Assembly (NCBI RefSeq): GCF_026745355.1
Contig: NC_079208.1
Span: forward strand, 51,724,767-51,788,766
Direction of reading: 5' to 3'
Source: Beta vulgaris subsp. vulgaris
Lineage: Eukaryota; Streptophyta; Magnoliopsida; Caryophyllales; Amaranthaceae
Length of the DNA stretch: 64,000 nucleotides
The notes under the pieces were generated by a model. That model saw nothing but the letters and a program-made list of their open reading frames with translations. It was not told the origin of the DNA and made no database searches. Positions 1 through 10,102 of the stretch are shown one piece after another. The position numbers and the translations under genes were made by a program. The first letter of the stretch is position 1. Every line of letters starts with the position of its first letter.

Positions 1-1
1 G

Positions 2-286
2 AGTGTGAATTTTGTGAGCCGCCTACTCAATCGGTACAATGGTGGCTGGTCTGCGGCCATGAGATGTGTTCGCCACACCTTCCCGGACTTCGACTGGTCC
101 AAGGTTGAGGAGGCGCATGTTCAACTCGTCCATGGGCTACCAGTTGAGGGTGAGGACCTGGATCCCGGCGTTACTGAAGCCGACATTGTTAACGCGGATC
201 CCAGGGCGGAGTTTGAAGAGGAGCCGGAAGCTGTTAATGATGATGCTGAGACAGCCAACCCTGCTACCGGTCAAAACCTGGAATAG
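2..286 (+). CDS. 3' end of Tat antisense gene, unit 0 (partial)
   Basis: The reading frame is open from the window edge to a TAG stop at 284-286. It is the C-terminal part of the gene seen more fully at 27152-29934 and 16260-19050, nearly identical at the protein level. It follows a predicted coiled coil that lies outside the window here, and contains an R-L-L-N-R-Y-N-G-G-W segment followed by an acidic tail ending in a Gln-Asn-Leu-Glu C terminus. This copy lacks the indels that break the unit 1 copy at 18890-18960. Function is unknown; it belongs to a retrotransposon, not to the host. The start lies outside the window. Confidence 0.6.
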   Translation, partial: SVNFVSRLLNRYNGGWSAAMRCVRHTFPDFDWSKVEEAHVQLVHGLPVEGEDLDPGVTEADIVNADPRAEFEEEPEAVNDDAETANPATGQNLE

Positions 287-620
287 CAAGTGTTGGTTAT
301 CGACGGCTCCGAGGAGGAAGAGCAAGCCAAGTAGACCTTCCGCCTTCCTCCTTATTTCTTCTTGCTTTGGGCCACTTTGTGGGTGGTGTGCTTTTTGCGC
401 CCATAATGTCTCCCCCCTTGGGCAGCCAAACTATTCTTACCGTTCTATAAATCCGTTCGCCTGTGATCGGTGTTCTTGTTTAATTTTAGTGGTCATACCG
501 TATGTGGTTGACTGCTTAGCTTTAGGACTGTACTTTTTTCTTGATTAATGAAGTACATTTTTTGGTCAACTTTTGTGTCGTCTCTTAATTGTTTTATATG
601 TCTTATTCTTGTGATTTATT
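287..620 (+). other. 3' flank of antisense gene, unit 0
   Basis: Non-coding sequence between the stop codon and the 106-bp repeats. It is shared almost base for base with 19048-19380 and 29935-30260. It is probably the 3' UTR of the antisense gene. No structured RNA was recognised. Confidence 0.4.
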
Positions 621-1087
621 TAATCCGGCAGATTCAATAAGGTCGTTGATCGGTTTCACATTATTTGATTAATCCAGCAGATCCACTAAGGTCATTGACT
701 GATTAATCAATAATGTCTAATTTATTTCATTCCGGCAGATCCTCGAGGGTCATTGACCGATTTCACACTATTGATTAATCCAGCAGATCCACTAAGGTCA
801 TTGACTGATTAATCAATAATGTCTAATTTATTTCATTCTGGCAGATCCACGAAGGTCATTGACCGGTTTCACATTATTGATTAATCCAGCAGATCCACTA
901 AGGTCATTGACTGATTAATCAATAATGTCTAATTTATTTTATTCCGGCAGATCCGCGAAGGTCATTGACCGGTTTCACATTATTGATTAATCCAGCAGAT
1001 CCACTAAGGTCATTGACTGATTAATCAATAATGTCTAATTTATTTTATTCCGGCAGATCCACGAAGGTCATTGACCGATTTCATACT
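621..1087. repeat. 106-bp tandem repeat array, unit 0 (left part)
   Basis: Four full copies: the phrase AATCCAGCAGATCC begins at 671, 777, 883 and 989, giving a period of exactly 106 bp. Each unit is a dimer of two related ~53-bp halves, one with CCAGCAGATCC and one with CCGGCAGATCC, both followed by an AAGGTCATTGAC-like stretch. The inverted pair TTGATTAAT / ATTAATCAA flanks one half and could form a stem. The array is cut at 1087 by the long-LTR insertion and resumes at 8938. Confidence 0.9.
1083..1087. repeat. Target site duplication, left (ATACT)
   Basis: ATACT stands directly before the TGTAAC end of the inserted element and again at 8938-8942 after its far end. The uninterrupted paralogous site near 30730 has ATACT once. 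Confidence 0.85.
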
Positions 1088-4000
1088 TGTAACAGCCCGA
1101 ATTTCCCCACCAGCTTACAAAGGATTAAGCACAGCGAAAGAGACTCTAGTCGAGGTAACTCGGACTATTACCATCACACTCACCGAACAACATCGGAGTG
1201 TGGAACTCAATTCCCAACTCTATTCAAATAAATTAACTATTATAACTACGCTCTGATTCTCATACTCTATTCTCATAAATTTCTACAGAAAATCCGGCAG
1301 AGTTTCCTTGAAAATAGGACAACGCTAAAGCGAGAAATAATATGAACCTGTTGCAATTTCAATTTATAAAATATTTCCAAATCCCAAAGCTCAAAATCTC
1401 AACGCTTTCGCGGAGCAACAACCAATAGAGAATCAGGAGCACTAACTAGCGACTCTTAAATGTAGAAATAGATTATAGAAAATAAACAACTAACTATTAC
1501 AAAGTCAAACGTCCTCACTTCGATAGCAACTATAATACTACTCCAGCTTGTATCAGCTTCAACTTGCAAAGGTTAACTTTCGGCTTCAACCTGAAACATT
1601 TAGGAAAACTGCCACCCACCAAGTGACAGGCCACAGAAATGACAAAACAACATATACACATCAGCAAAGCTGAGTACTAACCCGTAAACAAGAGTAACAC
1701 ATGCTTTGATGTTTTTACTTGAAAACGACTCTCACACAATCAATATAAGTTCAACAATCACACCAATCATAGCATACTTAGCAGCAATATTCTTGTTGAA
1801 CATACATATTACATTTCCAAATTCCACGTTCCATATATGGTAACAAAATTCAATAAGATGACTCTAACAATGACACTTTTTATATTCTCATTTAATCAAC
1901 CTTTCAACTCAGTTACTATATTTTCACAAAATCCGATCGTTTGGCATGAACGCGAGTGGAGAGGGGTACCACGCAGTACCAGCTGTCTCCAAACTAGTGA
2001 GGGTCGTCACCCAGCCTTTTATTATTATGCTTGCAAGACTTACCCGGACATGTCCTATAACGCCAGGGATTAGCCCCTCCTGGAAGGCAACCAATAGGGA
2101 CTTTACCCGCCCTAACTCGGGGTGCCTATTCATGCCTCACTTTCATATTTAAAAATAAGATATTTAATGGTTTATACTTTAACCTCAATATCATAACATA
2201 AACCATATTCGACCTTATCTGGTCTTAACTCATATCTGAATCATTTCCTCTATTATACAAAATCATATTTTAGAAAATAGTATTTTCGAAAAACTCCAAT
2301 GACTGAACAAAAAGAATACTTTTATAATAATCCAATAGCAATTCACAACTAACTCACAGAGATGTATCTATGATCATGGGCATTACTGTAAACGATATAT
2401 GATATCTAATATTCATATAACGCACACATGAGCATTTAAATATATTGCTAAACATAAAGGTTACATCCACTCTATAACAATTATGCGAAACCTCAAAGCA
2501 TGATGACTTGATTTCCCATGTCATCTTGAATTATATACGTCTACATAGCCATCCTCCAACAACCACCTCAAAATAACTTCGATAATCAATAACCAAACTT
2601 AGACTAATCTGAACTAGAGAACATAATTTGGCTACCAACAAATATATTGAGAATATGAAGCTAGCTCGACTCATAAATAAACCTCAATAGACTGAATTCT
2701 ATCTTGCACTCAAATCCTTACCAATCGAAGAACAATTCCAATATTATAATCTCCTTCATAATTCCCAATGATACTCCATCCAAATCATCCTCCAATAATC
2801 AAGACTATTAAAGTAATTAGCAACTTGTATCCAACCTAGTCATTTCCCCCGTAGATAACCATAATCGTCTAACTCTTATAAAGACATATTTCAAATCGAA
2901 CAATATATGCTTTTCAAATTCCAATAATCAACATAAACACAACTGGTAGTAATTAATCATGTCAACAAATATCACAACAATATTACTAAGTCTCTCAGTT
3001 AAATTAACTAACAAGAATAAACCAAAAACACATGACTCAAGTTTCATCGATCATAGGTTCATTATAAGTAACAAAATATAATCCAAGTTGAGTTCTTATT
3101 AACATAAACAGTAATAAAACCAAGTACATATCATACTCATGGTCATACATAGCGAGTTTATCTCATTAAAACAATGTCATTATCTAAGTGGGACTTCTTC
3201 AAAGTAAATCTTAACTTACTTGGATTTATGTAGTTAAACACACACACACTAATACACTTTAGTGAATCACTAGTGAAGTAGTCTGACTTTATCATTTTAT
3301 TCCGTTTATAGTTATCAAACTAAAATACTTTATTAACCACAAGTTCATTAATCGAAACCATAGTTAATAAAACAACTCAAGTACTCTTCACATTACTAAT
3401 AAGGACTAATTAATTCTCTTTCTAACTTAATATATAAACTAGATTGCAACTATTAATGGAATTATTCCTCAATACACATAAGCCTAAATTTAATAATACT
3501 AATAACATTTTGTTTGTCGAGATCTGCAAGCTTATGTAACTCAGTTGCGTTAAGAGTTTCAATTTGCATCTTTCTTTTCCTTCTCAAAGTTAAGGTGGAC
3601 ATGGGTTGCAAATCAACTATGTTAAAAACTAAGAGACACAACTCAACTTAGAGAATAAAGCTCAACTCAATAACTTATTTCAATTGTAATTTAACCAAAA
3701 CAGAATTATAATCAGATCTAATCATAAGAGGACTCAAAGAGAAACTTGGGCAATGTTAAAATCGAAATCCACAATCAATAACACATAATCATACAACTAC
3801 AACATCAACAATATCAACAACAAATCTTGAAATGAAACAAAATCCAATTCTAGGTTACTCACTAAAATCTGATTTAGGTTCAACTTGAAAGAAATTAACA
3901 ACGTAATTATACTTGTATGTAATCAGAATCTCAGGGGGGAAAAATACAGAGCGGGTGTACCTCTGCTCTTGTGAGCAGCGAAGAACAGGGACAATAGGGT

Positions 4001-4718
4001 TTCGAGGCTTCGGCGCGGCAGAGCACCGACGAGCAGCATCGTGGTGCGGACCACCGCCAACGAGAACAGAGGAGTCAACGAGAGGGAGATAGAAACAAGG
4101 CAGCAACAATAACGGTGGTGTGGTGGCTTGCGAGCAGCACCACACGCATGACACCGGCGAACCACCGACGAACCACCAGCGAGAGGAGAGAGAAACAAGG
4201 CTGCGATAAACAGCAGCGACGAACAACAGATGTGGTGTGGTGGCTTGCGAGCAACACCACACACACAGCAAGAACACCGGTAAGGCAACCGGTTTCCGAC
4301 GAGACGAGGCAGGGGACGAGAGAGTGAATTAAGGGTTTGGGGTTTCGATTCGTCGAGCCAAAAGAACAGGGGAGGGTTTCGTTTTGGGGTTCTGGAATTT
4401 TACGAGGAAGGAGGTACAAGAAACAAAATAATGGAATGGTTTTGGGTTCTTTTCACGGGTTGGGTTTTATTTCATTAAACCGACAAAAGGTATAAGAGTT
4501 GAAGGAAAAATCGACTTTGACTTCCTGTTTGACCAAATACCACTCAACTTAAACTTCAAATCCGAAAATATAAAATAATAATAATAATAATAATAATAAT
4601 ATATAATAATAATATAATAACTCCACAACTCAAATAAAATAAGAATTTTGGAAACATAATTAACTTAATAATTATAATTAGCATTTTAATAAAGGCTCTT
4701 AAAAACAGGGCTATTACA
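1088..4718 (-). repeat. 3' LTR of the long-LTR element
   Basis: 3631 bp. It matches 5285-8937 throughout apart from scattered substitutions and short indels (for example an ATATAATA interruption in the TAA microsatellite here). It contains a GC-rich block (~3950-4330) with two copies of a GTGGTGTGGTGGCTTGCG-type hairpin, and a (TAA)n run near 4575-4615. Predicted minus-strand reading frames over the GC-rich block are repetitive Cys/His/Thr-rich strings and are not believed. Confidence 0.88.
4575..4620. repeat. (TAA)n microsatellite in 3' LTR
   Basis: Trinucleotide run, interrupted in this copy. The corresponding run at 8790-8842 in the other LTR is longer and cleaner, an expected slippage difference. 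Confidence 0.85.
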
Positions 4719-5284
4719 CTCTACCACCCTTAAAATAAGTTTCGTCCTCGAAACTTACAAATAATTATTTTCATAAAACCAAATCTCAAGCTCGCAAGAC
4801 ATTATGCGTCCAGCCTCCATTCTACCATCATCTTCTGATTCTCTACTTCAACTTGATATGCGAAATCAAGGAGCAAAGAAAATCTCTACTTCGACTTGAC
4901 TCGCAATATCAAGGAGCAAAGAGCAAAAAGGGCAAAATTGTTGGCATTGGATTTCAATCATCTCATCGACAGAGATCTCGTTTGAAATTCATTTACTTGA
5001 GCAAATCATACAAGTTTTCTCGAAATACACACTTTTAAGTAAAATAGTATCATGAACAATCAAGTCATAACAAGATAATAATATACACAATAGCAAATAT
5101 ACACAAAAGTCATACCCATTTAAATAAATGGATTCATATAGTACACGCGTAAGCGCAAACACTCATACGGCTTGATTCATTTATACCGAACTCTTTAGTC
5201 AATCCATTAAACCTATTTTCAACCCTTACGCTATGATATGGAGATCACAGCGCCTCCAAAAACTAACCAAGCTCTGATACCACT
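4719..5284 (-). other. Residual internal region of the long-LTR element
   Basis: Only 566 bp separate the LTRs. On the minus strand it opens with the primer binding site at its right end. At the left end, next to the 3' LTR, is a purine-rich AAGGGTGGTAGAG (4719-4731), a plausible polypurine tract. No retroviral domain was seen. A short local duplication around 4850-4920 (CTCTACTTC...GACTTG...AGGAGCAAAG) is visible. All enzymes must be supplied in trans. Confidence 0.75.
5267..5282 (-). promoter_or_regulatory. Primer binding site (initiator tRNA-Met)
   Basis: The minus strand reads TGGTATCAGAGCTTGG two bases after the LTR end. This is the classic plant LTR-retrotransposon site complementary to the 3' end of initiator Met tRNA. 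It fixes the element's orientation. Confidence 0.9.
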
Positions 5285-8200
5285 TGTAACACCCGAATTT
5301 CCCACCAGCTTACAAAGGATTAAGCACAGCGAAAGAGACTCTAGTCGAGGTAACTCGGACTATTACCATCACACTCACCGAACAACATCGGAGAGTGTGG
5401 AACTCAATTCCCAACTCTATTCAAATAAATTAACTATTATAACTACGCTCTGATTCTCATACTCTATTCTCATAAATTTCTACAGAAAATCCGGCAGAGT
5501 TTCCTTTGAAAATAGGACAACGCTAAAGCGAGAAATAATATGAACCTGTTGCAATTTCAATTTATAAAATATTTCCAAATCCCAAAGCTCAACAATCTCA
5601 ACGCTTTCGCGGAGCAACAACCAATAGAGAATCAGGAGCACTAACTAGCGACTCTTAAATGTAGAAATAGATTATAGAAAATAAACAACTAACTATTACA
5701 AAGTCAACGTCCTCACTTCGATAGCAACTATAATACTACTCCAGCTTGTATCAGCTTCAACTTGCAAAGGTTAACTTTCGGCTTCAACCTGAAACATTTA
5801 GGAAAACTGCCACCCACCAAGTGACAGGCCACAGAAATGACAAAACAACATATACACATCAGCAAAGCTGAGTACTAACCCGTAAACAAGAGTAACACAT
5901 GCTTTGGTGGTTTTTACTTGAAAACGACTCTCACACAATCAATATAAGTTCAACAATCACACCAATCATAGCATACTTAGCAGCAATATTCTTGTTGAAC
6001 ATACATATTACATTTCCAAAATTCCACGTTCCATATACTTCATATCATATAGTAACAAAATTCAATAAGACGACTCTGACACGTTTTTATATTCTCATTT
6101 AATCAACCTTTCAACTCAGTTACTATATTTTCACAAAATCCGATCGTTTGGCATGAACGCGAGTGGAGAGGGGTACCACGCAGTACCAGCTGTCTCCAAA
6201 CTAGTGAGGGTCGTCACCCAGCCTTTTATTATTATGCTTGCAAGACTTACCCGGACATGTCCTATAACGCCAGGGATTAGCCCCTCCTGGAAGGCAACAA
6301 TAGGGACTTTACCCGCCCTAACTCGGGGTGCCTATTCATGCCTCACTTTCATATTTATAAAATAAGATATTTTATGATTCATACTTGAATCCTCAATACT
6401 CATAACATAATACCATATTCGACCTTATCTGGTCTTAACTCATATTGAATCATTTCCTCATTATTATACCAAAACATATTTTAAGAAACATAGTATTTTC
6501 GAAAAACTCCAATGACTGAACAAAAAGAATACTTTTATAATAATCTAATAGCAATTCACAACTAACTCACAGAGATGTATCTATGATCATGGGCATTACT
6601 GTAAACGATATATGATATCTAATATTCATATAACGCACACATGAGCATTTAAATATATTGCTAAACATAAAGGTTACATCCACTCTAAACAATTATGCGA
6701 AACCTCTAAGCATGATGACTTGATTTCCCATGTCATCTTGAATTATATACGTCTACATAGCCATCCTCCAACAACCACCTCAAAATAACTTCGATAATCA
6801 ATAACCAAACTTAGACTAATCTGAACTAGAGAACATAATTTGGCTACCAACAAATATATTGAGAATATGAAGCTAGCTCGACTCATAAATAAACCTCAAT
6901 AGACTGAATTCTATCTTGCACTCAAATCCTTACCAATCGAAGAACAATTTCCAATATTATAATCTCCTTCATAATTCCCAATGATACTCCATCCAAATCA
7001 TCCTCCAATAATCAAGACTATTAAAGTAATTAGCAACTTGTATCCAACCTAGTCATTTCCCCCGTAGATAACCATAATCGTCTAACTCTTATAAAGACAT
7101 ATTTCAAATCGAACATATATGCTTTTCAAATTCCAATAATCAACATAAACACAACTGGTAGTAATTAATCATGTCAACAAATATCACAACAATATTACTA
7201 AGTCTCTCAGTTAAATTAACTAACAAGAATAAACCAAAAACACATGACTCAAGTTTCATCGATCATAGGTTCATTATAAGTAACAAAATATAATCCAAGT
7301 TGAGTTCTTATTAACATAAACAGTAATAAAACCAAGTACATATCATACTCATGGTCATACATAGCGAGTTTATCTCATTAAAACAATGTCATTATCTAAG
7401 TGGGACTTCTTCAAAGTAAATCTTAACTTACTTGGATTTATGTAGTTAAACACACACACACTAATACACTTTAGTGAATCACTAGTGAAGTAGTCTGGCT
7501 TTATCATTTTATTCCGTTTATAGTTATCAAACAAAATACTTTATTAACCACAGTTCATTAATCGAAACCATAGTTAATAAAACCAACTCAAGTACTCTTC
7601 ACATTACTAATAAGGACTAATTAATTCTCTTTCTAACTTAATATATAAACTAGATTGCAACTATTAATGGAATTATTCCTCAATACACATAAGCCTAAAT
7701 TTAATAATACTAATAACATTTTGTTTGTCGAGATCTGCAAGCTTATGTAACTCAGTTGCGTTAAGAGTTTCAATTTGCATCTTTCTTTTCCTTCTCAAAG
7801 TTAAGGTGGACATGGTTGCAAATCAACTATGTTAAAAACTAAGAGACACAACTCAACTTAGAGAATAAAGCTCAACTCAATAACTTATTTCAATTGTAAT
7901 TTAACCAAAACAGAATTATAATCAGATCTAATCATAAGAGGACTCAAAGAGAAACTTTGGCAATGTTAAAATCGAAATCCACAATCAATAACACATAATC
8001 ATACAACTACAACATCAACAATATCAACAACAAATCTTGAAATGAAACAAAATCCAATTCTAGGTTACTCACTAAAATCTGATTTAGGTTCAACTTGAAA
8101 GAAATTAACAACGTAATTATACTTGTATGTAATCAGAATCTCAGGGGGGAAAAATACAGAGGTGCGGGTGTACCTCTGCTCTTGTGAGCAGCGAAGAACA

Positions 8201-8792
8201 GGGACAATAGGGTTTCGAGGCTTCGGCGCGGCAGAGCACCGACGAGCAGCATCGGTGGTGCGGACCACCGCCAACGAGAACAGAGGAGTCAACGAGAGGG
8301 AGATAGAAACAAGGCAGCAACAATAACGGTGGTGTGGTGGCTTGCGAGCAGCACCACACGCATGACACCGGCGAACCACCGACGAACCACCAGCGAGAGG
8401 AGAGAGAAACAAGGCTGCGATAAACAGCAGCGACGAACAACAGATGTGGTGTGGTGGCTTGCGAGCAACACCACACACACAGCAAGAACACCGGTAAGGC
8501 AACCGGTTTCCGACGAGACCGAGAGCAGGGGACGAGAGAGTGAATTAAGGGTTTGGGGTTTCGATTCGTCGAGCCAAAAGAACAGGGGAGGGGTTTCGTT
8601 TTGGGGTTCTGGAATTTTACGAGGAAGGAGGTACAAGAAACAAAATAATGGAATGGGTTTTGGGTTCTTTTCACGGGTTGGGGTTTTATTTCATTAAACC
8701 GACAAAAGGTATAAGAGTTGAAGGAAAAATCGACTTTGACTTCCTGTTTGACCAAATACCACTCAACTTAAACTTCAAATCCGAAAATATAA

Positions 8793-8840
<48 letters not shown>

Positions 8841-8937
8841 TCCACAACTCAAATAAAATAAGAATTTTGGAAACATAATTAACTTAATAATTATAATTAG
8901 CATTTTAATAAAGGCTCTTAAAAACAGGGCTATTACA
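5285..8937 (-). repeat. 5' LTR of the long-LTR element
   Basis: 3653 bp direct repeat of 1088-4718. On the minus strand it begins TGTAATAGCCC and ends GGGTGTTACA. The GC-rich block at ~8150-8540 lies about 400-800 bp inside the LTR start and holds two direct copies, ~118 bp apart, of a hairpin-forming GTGGTGTGGTGGC motif. Long minus-strand frames here (8065-8502, 8141-8755) are compositional artefacts of this block. Confidence 0.88.
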
Positions 8938-9100
8938 ATACTATTGATTAGTTCAGCAGATCCGCTAAGGTCATTGACTGAATAATCAATAATGTTAGTT
9001 TATTTCATCCCGGCAGATCCACGGAGGTCATTGACCGGTTTCATACTATTGATTAGTTCAGCAGATCCGCTAAGGTCATTGACTGACTAATCAATATTAC
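8938..9100. repeat. 106-bp tandem repeat array, unit 0 (right part)
   Basis: Begins with the second ATACT duplication and continues the array interrupted at 1087. The final copies are diverged (GTTCAGCAGATCCGCTAAGG instead of ATCCAGCAGATCC). Same order as at 30730-30890. Confidence 0.88.
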
Positions 9101-9463
9101 TTCTTTGTTTGGGCAGTATTGAGACTTTATGTATGTAGAAGATGCTCATTTTATTAAGATAAGACGGCTCTTCCTGGCCATGCCGGAATTATTGCCTACA
9201 ATTAAACTGATAAATCTGTTCGGCTTTTCCGCCGAATTATTCACTCCTACTGGCAACATTGCCCTTCTTCTTACTACACGTAGTATTTCTTAAGTACGCT
9301 GGCGTTCCAACTATTTTTCAACAGCTTGCCTGCCATGTCTCGAGCCGGTAGGACCCTGACACTATTTCTTTTTTAACCAAGTAAGGCCCTTCCCAATTGG
9401 CCGTAAGCTTTCCATCCACGTGGGATTTTCCCGTTGCTGCCGTCCGCCTGAGGACGAGGTCTC
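9101..9463 (-). pseudogene. Integrase C-terminal remnant, unit 0
   Basis: Matches 30897-31251 of the complete Tat element, where the minus strand encodes the last part of integrase (G-S-Y-R-L-A-D-M then a stop). It ends abruptly at the GAGGTCTC junction, where sequence switches to Helitron-like DNA. Nothing upstream of it in pol is present in this unit. Confidence 0.75.
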
Positions 9464-9470
9464 TTCATTC
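9458..9470. other. Tandem-duplication junction unit 0 / unit 1
   Basis: The retroelement phrase GACGAGGTCTC is joined to TTCATTCGAGTACACC. In the complete element the same phrase continues CTTTGGAGATAGG (31251 onward). A related Helitron copy at 43441-43470 reads ATAGTCTCTTTATTTGGGG, so both parents share GTCTC plus further similarity: a microhomology junction. The same join recurs at ~20363. Confidence 0.8.
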
Positions 9471-10102
9471 GAGTACACCATAGCTCCCCCCTTCCCTTAT
9501 ATAATAAAGATATGTTGTACTTTAATTTTTGAATGATATTTTACATAAACCTTTTTACCTTGATAATTAATCGTTGTTATATAATAGAAAAAGATAGATC
9601 CAAATACATGTAAAAGTTCCATTATATATAGGAAACACTATAAAAAATTAAATAATTTTTTTCCTTGTCTAAATTTTAAATTGTGATTTCACTACAAATA
9701 CACCTCTATTTTTTTATCATGACCCACCATTAATTGTGAATGGTTCTTGAGAATAGTGATTCGTAAGTAAATTTTTGTAAATATTTTTGTATGTATTGAC
9801 GTTCTAGGTTATTAGTTTTAGTTTGTATGTTAATTTTAAGTTTTAATAAAGTTTTCTGATTAGTGATTTGCGTGATTTTTATAACGTGATTTTCTCAATT
9901 GTATGAGTGATTTGTAAGGTTTCTTCTTTTAATTGATTTGTGAGTGATTAGTGGTGAGTGTTGTAAATTAATTTTCGGTAGTTTTTCTTGAGTGCCGATT
10001 TTGATTTTGACATTCCTTTTGTAATTTAGAAACGGAAGGGGGCAAAATAGGCATTTCAAAAGAGGACACCATTGCTCCCCCCCTTCCTTTATATAATAGA
10101 GA
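9464..10102 (-). mobile_element. Helitron-like repeat, two heads in tandem (unit 1)
   Basis: Two minus-strand starts of the form TCTYTATTATATAAGGG followed by a C/G-rich stretch and GGTGTCC lie at 9510 and 10102. The interval between them is AT-rich and matches 43500-44105, and in reverse 46447-47100. Start TC preceded by A fits Helitron integration between A and T. No coding capacity. The first copy is truncated by the duplication junction. Confidence 0.55.

Larger units (their letters stand above)
1088..8937 (-). mobile_element. Non-autonomous long-LTR Ty3/gypsy element (Tekay/Del-like)
   Basis: A 7850-bp insertion bounded by ATACT duplications, with two nearly identical ~3.6 kb direct repeats (1088-4718 and 5285-8937) around a 566-bp centre. 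The complement of TGGTATCAGAGCTTGG (initiator-Met tRNA primer site) lies at 5267-5282, two bases from the right LTR, so the element reads on the minus strand: the right repeat is the 5' LTR and the left the 3' LTR. No gag or pol remains. Long LTRs, TG...CA ends starting TGTAAT and ending GTTACA, and a Met primer site fit the Tekay/Del chromovirus group, but without pol that is inference. It is a LARD-like deletion derivative, recent by LTR similarity. Confidence 0.88.

Noticed and set aside
605..1087. CRISPR-like array (regular short repeats)
   Set aside because: The whole 106-bp unit is repeated, with no unique spacers; plant nuclear DNA; the array belongs to a retrotransposon.
8065..8755. 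Long minus-strand frames in the 5' LTR (and 3855-4419 in the 3' LTR) that look like Cys/His-rich proteins
   Set aside because: They lie in the GC-rich hairpin block of an LTR, occur in several overlapping frames at once, and show only repetitive low-complexity residues.
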